Shown here: piece after piece, positions 61,731 through 64,000 of the stretch
Layout: every line of letters starts with the position of its first letter
Numbering within the stretch: position 1 is the stretch's first letter
DNA from: Pelagihabitans sp963760375
Lineage (GTDB): Bacteria > Bacteroidota > Bacteroidia > Flavobacteriales > Flavobacteriaceae
Direction of reading: 5' to 3'
DNA: 64,000 bases
Assembly: GCA_963760375.1 (NCBI GenBank)
Contig: CAVXCS010000007.1
Location: forward strand, 1 to 64,000
Notes under the pieces: model-generated
Databases searched by the model: none
What the model was told of the DNA's origin: nothing
What the model saw: the letters and a program-made list of their open reading frames with translations, nothing else
Position numbers and translations under genes: made by a program

Positions 61731-62894
61731 ATGAATTTTAATCCTAAGCACAAGACTTCCAACTTTATTTTGTTGATAGCATCATTTGTTATCGTGAGCC
61801 TCATCCTTTGGAATACCAATAGCTTTTTTAAGAAATTCAAGGAAGAGGAACGCCTTAAAATGGAAATCTGGGCCACTGCACAAACCGAATTCTTATCCCT
61901 TCCGGCCGATGCCGATCCAGGCAACCTTCCTTTAAGGGTCTTCCAGAACAATACTTCCACGCCGATGATCTTGGTGAATCGTGATGGATCCATGAAAACG
62001 AACAATATTCCCAAAGAATTGGCCAAAGACAAGGTATACCTCAACAAAAGGTTGAAAATGTTTGAAAGTGAAAACCAGCCCATCACGATGGAAGACAAAG
62101 GAGAATATCTCGCCACCCTTTACTACGGAAATTCGGAAGTGCTCAACAAGCTTAAATACTATCCTTTGGCCCTCTTATTGATCATTTTTCTCTTTGGGGC
62201 TGTCATTTTCTTCTTTTTCAAGACCAATAAAGCTTCGGAACAGAATAAATTATGGGCGGGCATGGCCAAGGAAACGGCCCACCAGATAGGCACGCCCCTC
62301 TCTTCCCTTTTGGGATGGAACGAGTTGTTGAAAGCTGAAAATATCAATCCGGAAATCACCAAGGAAATTGAAAAGGACATTTCGCGCCTCGAAACGATTA
62401 CGGAGCGGTTTTCAAAAATCGGATCCTTGCCCAAATTGGAAGCACGCGATATTGTACAGGAGACTAAAAATGCCTTTGATTACCTGAAGTTGCGAAGTTC
62501 AAAATTGGTGCACTTCACCTTTCATACCCAGATAGATCAAGCCATGGTACTTCTCAACCCATCGCTCTTTCAATGGACCATTGAGAACTTGGTCAAAAAT
62601 GGTATCGATGCGATGCGCGGCAAGGGCAGTATCAGCGTCGAAATCGTAAGAGACCACCACTTGGTGAACATCCTCGTTTCAGATAGTGGACATGGTATCC
62701 CAAAGAGGAATTACAATACGATATTCAATCCGGGGGTCACTTCGAAGAAGCGGGGTTGGGGATTGGGCCTTTCCTTGGTCAAACGTATTGTGGAGGAATA
62801 CCATAAAGGAAAGGTAAAAGTGTTGTCTTCGAGCAAACAGGGCACGATCATGCAGATCTCATTACTGATCCATTCAAACAAGAAACAACTTTAA
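61731..62894 (+). CDS. Sensor histidine kinase
   Basis: A 387-aa membrane kinase. Two helices (~12-28 and ~145-165) flank a periplasmic domain of about 115 residues. The H-box is ETAHQIGTPLSSLLGW (His ~184), a variant with GTPLSS in place of the usual KTPL. The ATPase has LVKNGIDAMRG, DSGHGIPKRN and RGWGLGLSLV. There is no response regulator nearby, so it is an orphan here. A zinc-ribbon membrane protein follows 16 bp later. Confidence 0.92.
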   Translation: MNFNPKHKTSNFILLIASFVIVSLILWNTNSFFKKFKEEERLKMEIWATAQTEFLSLPADADPGNLPLRVFQNNTSTPMILVNRDGSMKTNNIPKELAKDKVYLNKRLKMFESENQPITMEDKGEYLATLYYGNSEVLNKLKYYPLALLLIIFLFGAVIFFFFKTNKASEQNKLWAGMAKETAHQIGTPLSSLLGWNELLKAENINPEITKEIEKDISRLETITERFSKIGSLPKLEARDIVQETKNAFDYLKLRSSKLVHFTFHTQIDQAMVLLNPSLFQWTIENLVKNGIDAMRGKGSISVEIVRDHHLVNILVSDSGHGIPKRNYNTIFNPGVTSKKRGWGLGLSLVKRIVEEYHKGKVKVLSSSKQGTIMQISLLIHSNKKQL

Positions 62895-62910
62895 TCGCAA
62901 TAGGCAGGCC

Positions 62911-63267
62911 ATGGCAAAGGTAAAAATGGAAATCATCAAAGAAGCGGCACTACAGAACAACTGCCCGGAATGCTTCAATAAATCGCTCAAGCTCACATTT
63001 TCTCAAAAGCATACCTACGGAAAGCTGATACACCGTGTCACAAAGGAGGTTGCCCATGAAATGAAGTGTTCCAAATGCGGTTCCATAATCTACCCCGTTA
63101 AATGGACCGATGACATCGAACGCAGTTTTGATTATTATCAAAAGACGGTGACGCCTATGCAGGCCGCCTTGGAGTTCAAGCCCCTATTTTATATTTTGGT
63201 GTTGCTGTTATTGGCCTCGGCCGGGACTTTGGCCTATTTTATGATCCAAGGATTCCCTAGCTTTTGA
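62911..63267 (+). CDS. Zinc-ribbon protein with C-terminal membrane helix
   Basis: Not recognised as a named family. 118 aa. Cysteine pairs CPEC (~19-22) and CSKC (~53-56) form a zinc ribbon. After a charged region (WTDDIERSFDYYQKTVTP) comes a single C-terminal membrane helix (FYILVLLLLASAGTLAYFMI). It is probably cotranscribed with the kinase. Confidence 0.75.
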   Translation: MAKVKMEIIKEAALQNNCPECFNKSLKLTFSQKHTYGKLIHRVTKEVAHEMKCSKCGSIIYPVKWTDDIERSFDYYQKTVTPMQAALEFKPLFYILVLLLLASAGTLAYFMIQGFPSF

Positions 63268-63336
63268 TTTGATATGGTGGCCTACAGCTGAGGGTGCTGC
63301 TTCGTTGCCGCCCAACGGGATTATTGGGTTTTAATA

Positions 63337-63741
63337 TCAAAGTGGGTTCTTTTTCAGTTCGGCCCTGATTTTATCGGCAAGGGTCTCGAATTCGGCTGGA
63401 GAAAGCCGCACCTTGTGTTGAAAAGTGGCTTCCTTCATTTCGTTTAACGGTATCAGATGTACATGTACATGGGGCACTTCAAGCCCTATGACGGTCATCC
63501 CGACCCGTTTGCATCGCACCGTTGCCTCAAGGGCACGCCCTATCTTTATAGCAAAATCCATTAATCCCAAGTAAGTTTCCCTATCGAGATCGGTAATCTT
63601 GTCTACTTCCCTTTTAGGGACACAAAGTGTATGGCCTTTTGCGTTCGGGTTGATATCCAAAAAGGCAAAATACTTTTCGGTCTCCGCTATTTTATAGCTG
63701 GGTATCTCTCCTTTGATGATTTTAGTGAAAATACTTGCCAT
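63337..63741 (-). CDS. HIT family nucleotide-binding hydrolase
   Basis: A 134-aa HIT protein from the ATG at 63741 (MASIFTKIIKGEIP, the standard start); an upstream in-frame ATG at 63765 adds eight residues. The histidine triad is VPHVHVHLIPL (~96-106), and ILNPNAKGHTLCVPKRE-type residues are present (INPNAKGHTLVVP-like at ~33). HIT hydrolases cleave AMP-linked compounds such as adenosine phosphoramidates. It follows greA by 60 bp, a common flavobacterial pair. Confidence 0.94.
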   Translation of the reverse strand: MASIFTKIIKGEIPSYKIAETEKYFAFLDINPNAKGHTLCVPKREVDKITDLDRETYLGLMDFAIKIGRALEATVRCKRVGMTVIGLEVPHVHVHLIPLNEMKEATFQHKVRLSPAEFETLADKIRAELKKNPL

Positions 63742-63801
63742 GATATTGGTTTTGGTGGATGACAAAAATCCTACTTTGCGAAATACGAAAGAAATACCCT
63801 G

Positions 63802-64000
63802 CTAGGCCCTGCTGATTTCGACCACCTTAAACTTCAAGGTGCCATTGGGAACCACAATTTCAGCGGTTTCTCCTACGGTCTTTCCCAATAAACCCTTTCC
63901 TATGGGGGAACTTACCGATATTTTTCCTTTTTTTAGATCGGCCTCACTTTCGGCGACCAAGGTATATTTCATTTCCATGCCATTGTTCAAGTTTTTCAAT
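63802..64000 (-). CDS. greA: Transcription elongation factor GreA, C-terminal part (cut by window edge)
   Basis: The last ~65 residues of GreA; the start lies beyond base 64000. The FKBP-like C-terminal domain is clear (MKYTLVAESEADLKKGKISVSSPIGKGLLGK, then VPNGTLKFKVVEI). GreA rescues stalled RNA polymerase by stimulating transcript cleavage. The missing N-terminal coiled coil cannot be checked here. Confidence 0.9.
   Translation of the reverse strand, partial: LKNLNNGMEMKYTLVAESEADLKKGKISVSSPIGKGLLGKTVGETAEIVVPNGTLKFKVVEISRA

Noticed and set aside
1..64000. tRNA, rRNA, insertion sequences, prophage or defence islands
   Set aside because: No cloverleaf, rRNA-like stretch, transposase, integrase, terminal inverted repeats or cas/restriction genes were recognised; the gene content is that of a core chromosomal region.

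Overview
The window reads as a piece of chromosome from a marine member of the Flavobacteriaceae (Bacteroidota), in the broad Maribacter/Muricauda/Zobellia range. The evidence is direct: GC is moderate (mid-40s percent by eye), there are T9SS type A C-terminal tails, a TonB-dependent receptor with a carboxypeptidase-regulatory plug extension, many family-typical DUFs (DUF3098, DUF3127, DUF4271, DUF4296, DUF2490), and Bacteroidota-style -7 promoter elements (TAnnTTTG). I see no rRNA, tRNA, CRISPR array, insertion sequence or phage module. Coding density is high and most genes are housekeeping.

Layout. 1-4.6 kb: a probable D-amino-acid/dipeptide catabolic cluster (class V aminotransferase divergent from a GntP/DsdX-type permease, RidA, D-threonine-aldolase/D-serine-dehydratase-like PLP enzyme, M19 dipeptidase). 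5.5-7.5 kb: agmatine to putrescine (aguB-aguA). 7.5-10 kb: an Ntn-hydrolase acylase lipoprotein and a PhnA-domain protein. 10.1-14.8 kb: an MsbA-type ABC exporter convergent with an iron-sulfur operon (mrp, NfuA-like, ferredoxin-NADP reductase, [2Fe-2S] ferredoxin). 14.9-16.5 kb: trmB, a LysE exporter and an alkyltransferase-like protein. 16.6-24.4 kb: a PhoR/PhoB-type two-component pair divergent from a TonB-dependent receptor, a large internally duplicated lipoprotein and two tiny proteins made only of a signal peptide and a T9SS tail. 24.5-35.7 kb: a LuxE-like gene, tyrS, an SDR, DUF4296, pyrC, two glycosyltransferases, DUF4271, hemD, pckA, DUF423. 35.8-38.7 kb: saccharopine dehydrogenase, an Lrp regulator and a zinc peptidase. 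39-45.5 kb: leuS and the ftsX-DUF3098-uppP-truB-TonB-like run. 45.7-51.8 kb: YitT and a TetR-controlled ABC/HlyD/TolC export operon. 51.9-57.6 kb: four small genes, then a LysR regulator divergent from a Thermus-type isocitrate dehydrogenase, two small unknowns and an SbtA bicarbonate-transporter homologue. 57.6-64 kb: tag, envelope unknowns, aat, DUF3127, flavin reductase, a histidine kinase, a zinc-ribbon protein, HIT and the 3' end of greA.

Most notable. (a) The LysR/icd/SbtA locus, with a CutA/PII-like gene nearby, is an unusual combination that could tie inorganic carbon to the isocitrate node. (b) The exporter ATPase at 49.5-51.1 kb has a perfect Walker A but has lost the signature, Walker B and H-loop residues. 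(c) The receptor at 18.5 kb is preceded by TAAC cores on an exact 11-bp lattice, as expected for a PhoB-type box. (d) Two stand-alone T9SS sorting tails lie downstream of that receptor. (e) Five single-base frameshifts break three otherwise well conserved genes, four of them within 1.3 kb, which points to sequence or assembly error rather than decay.
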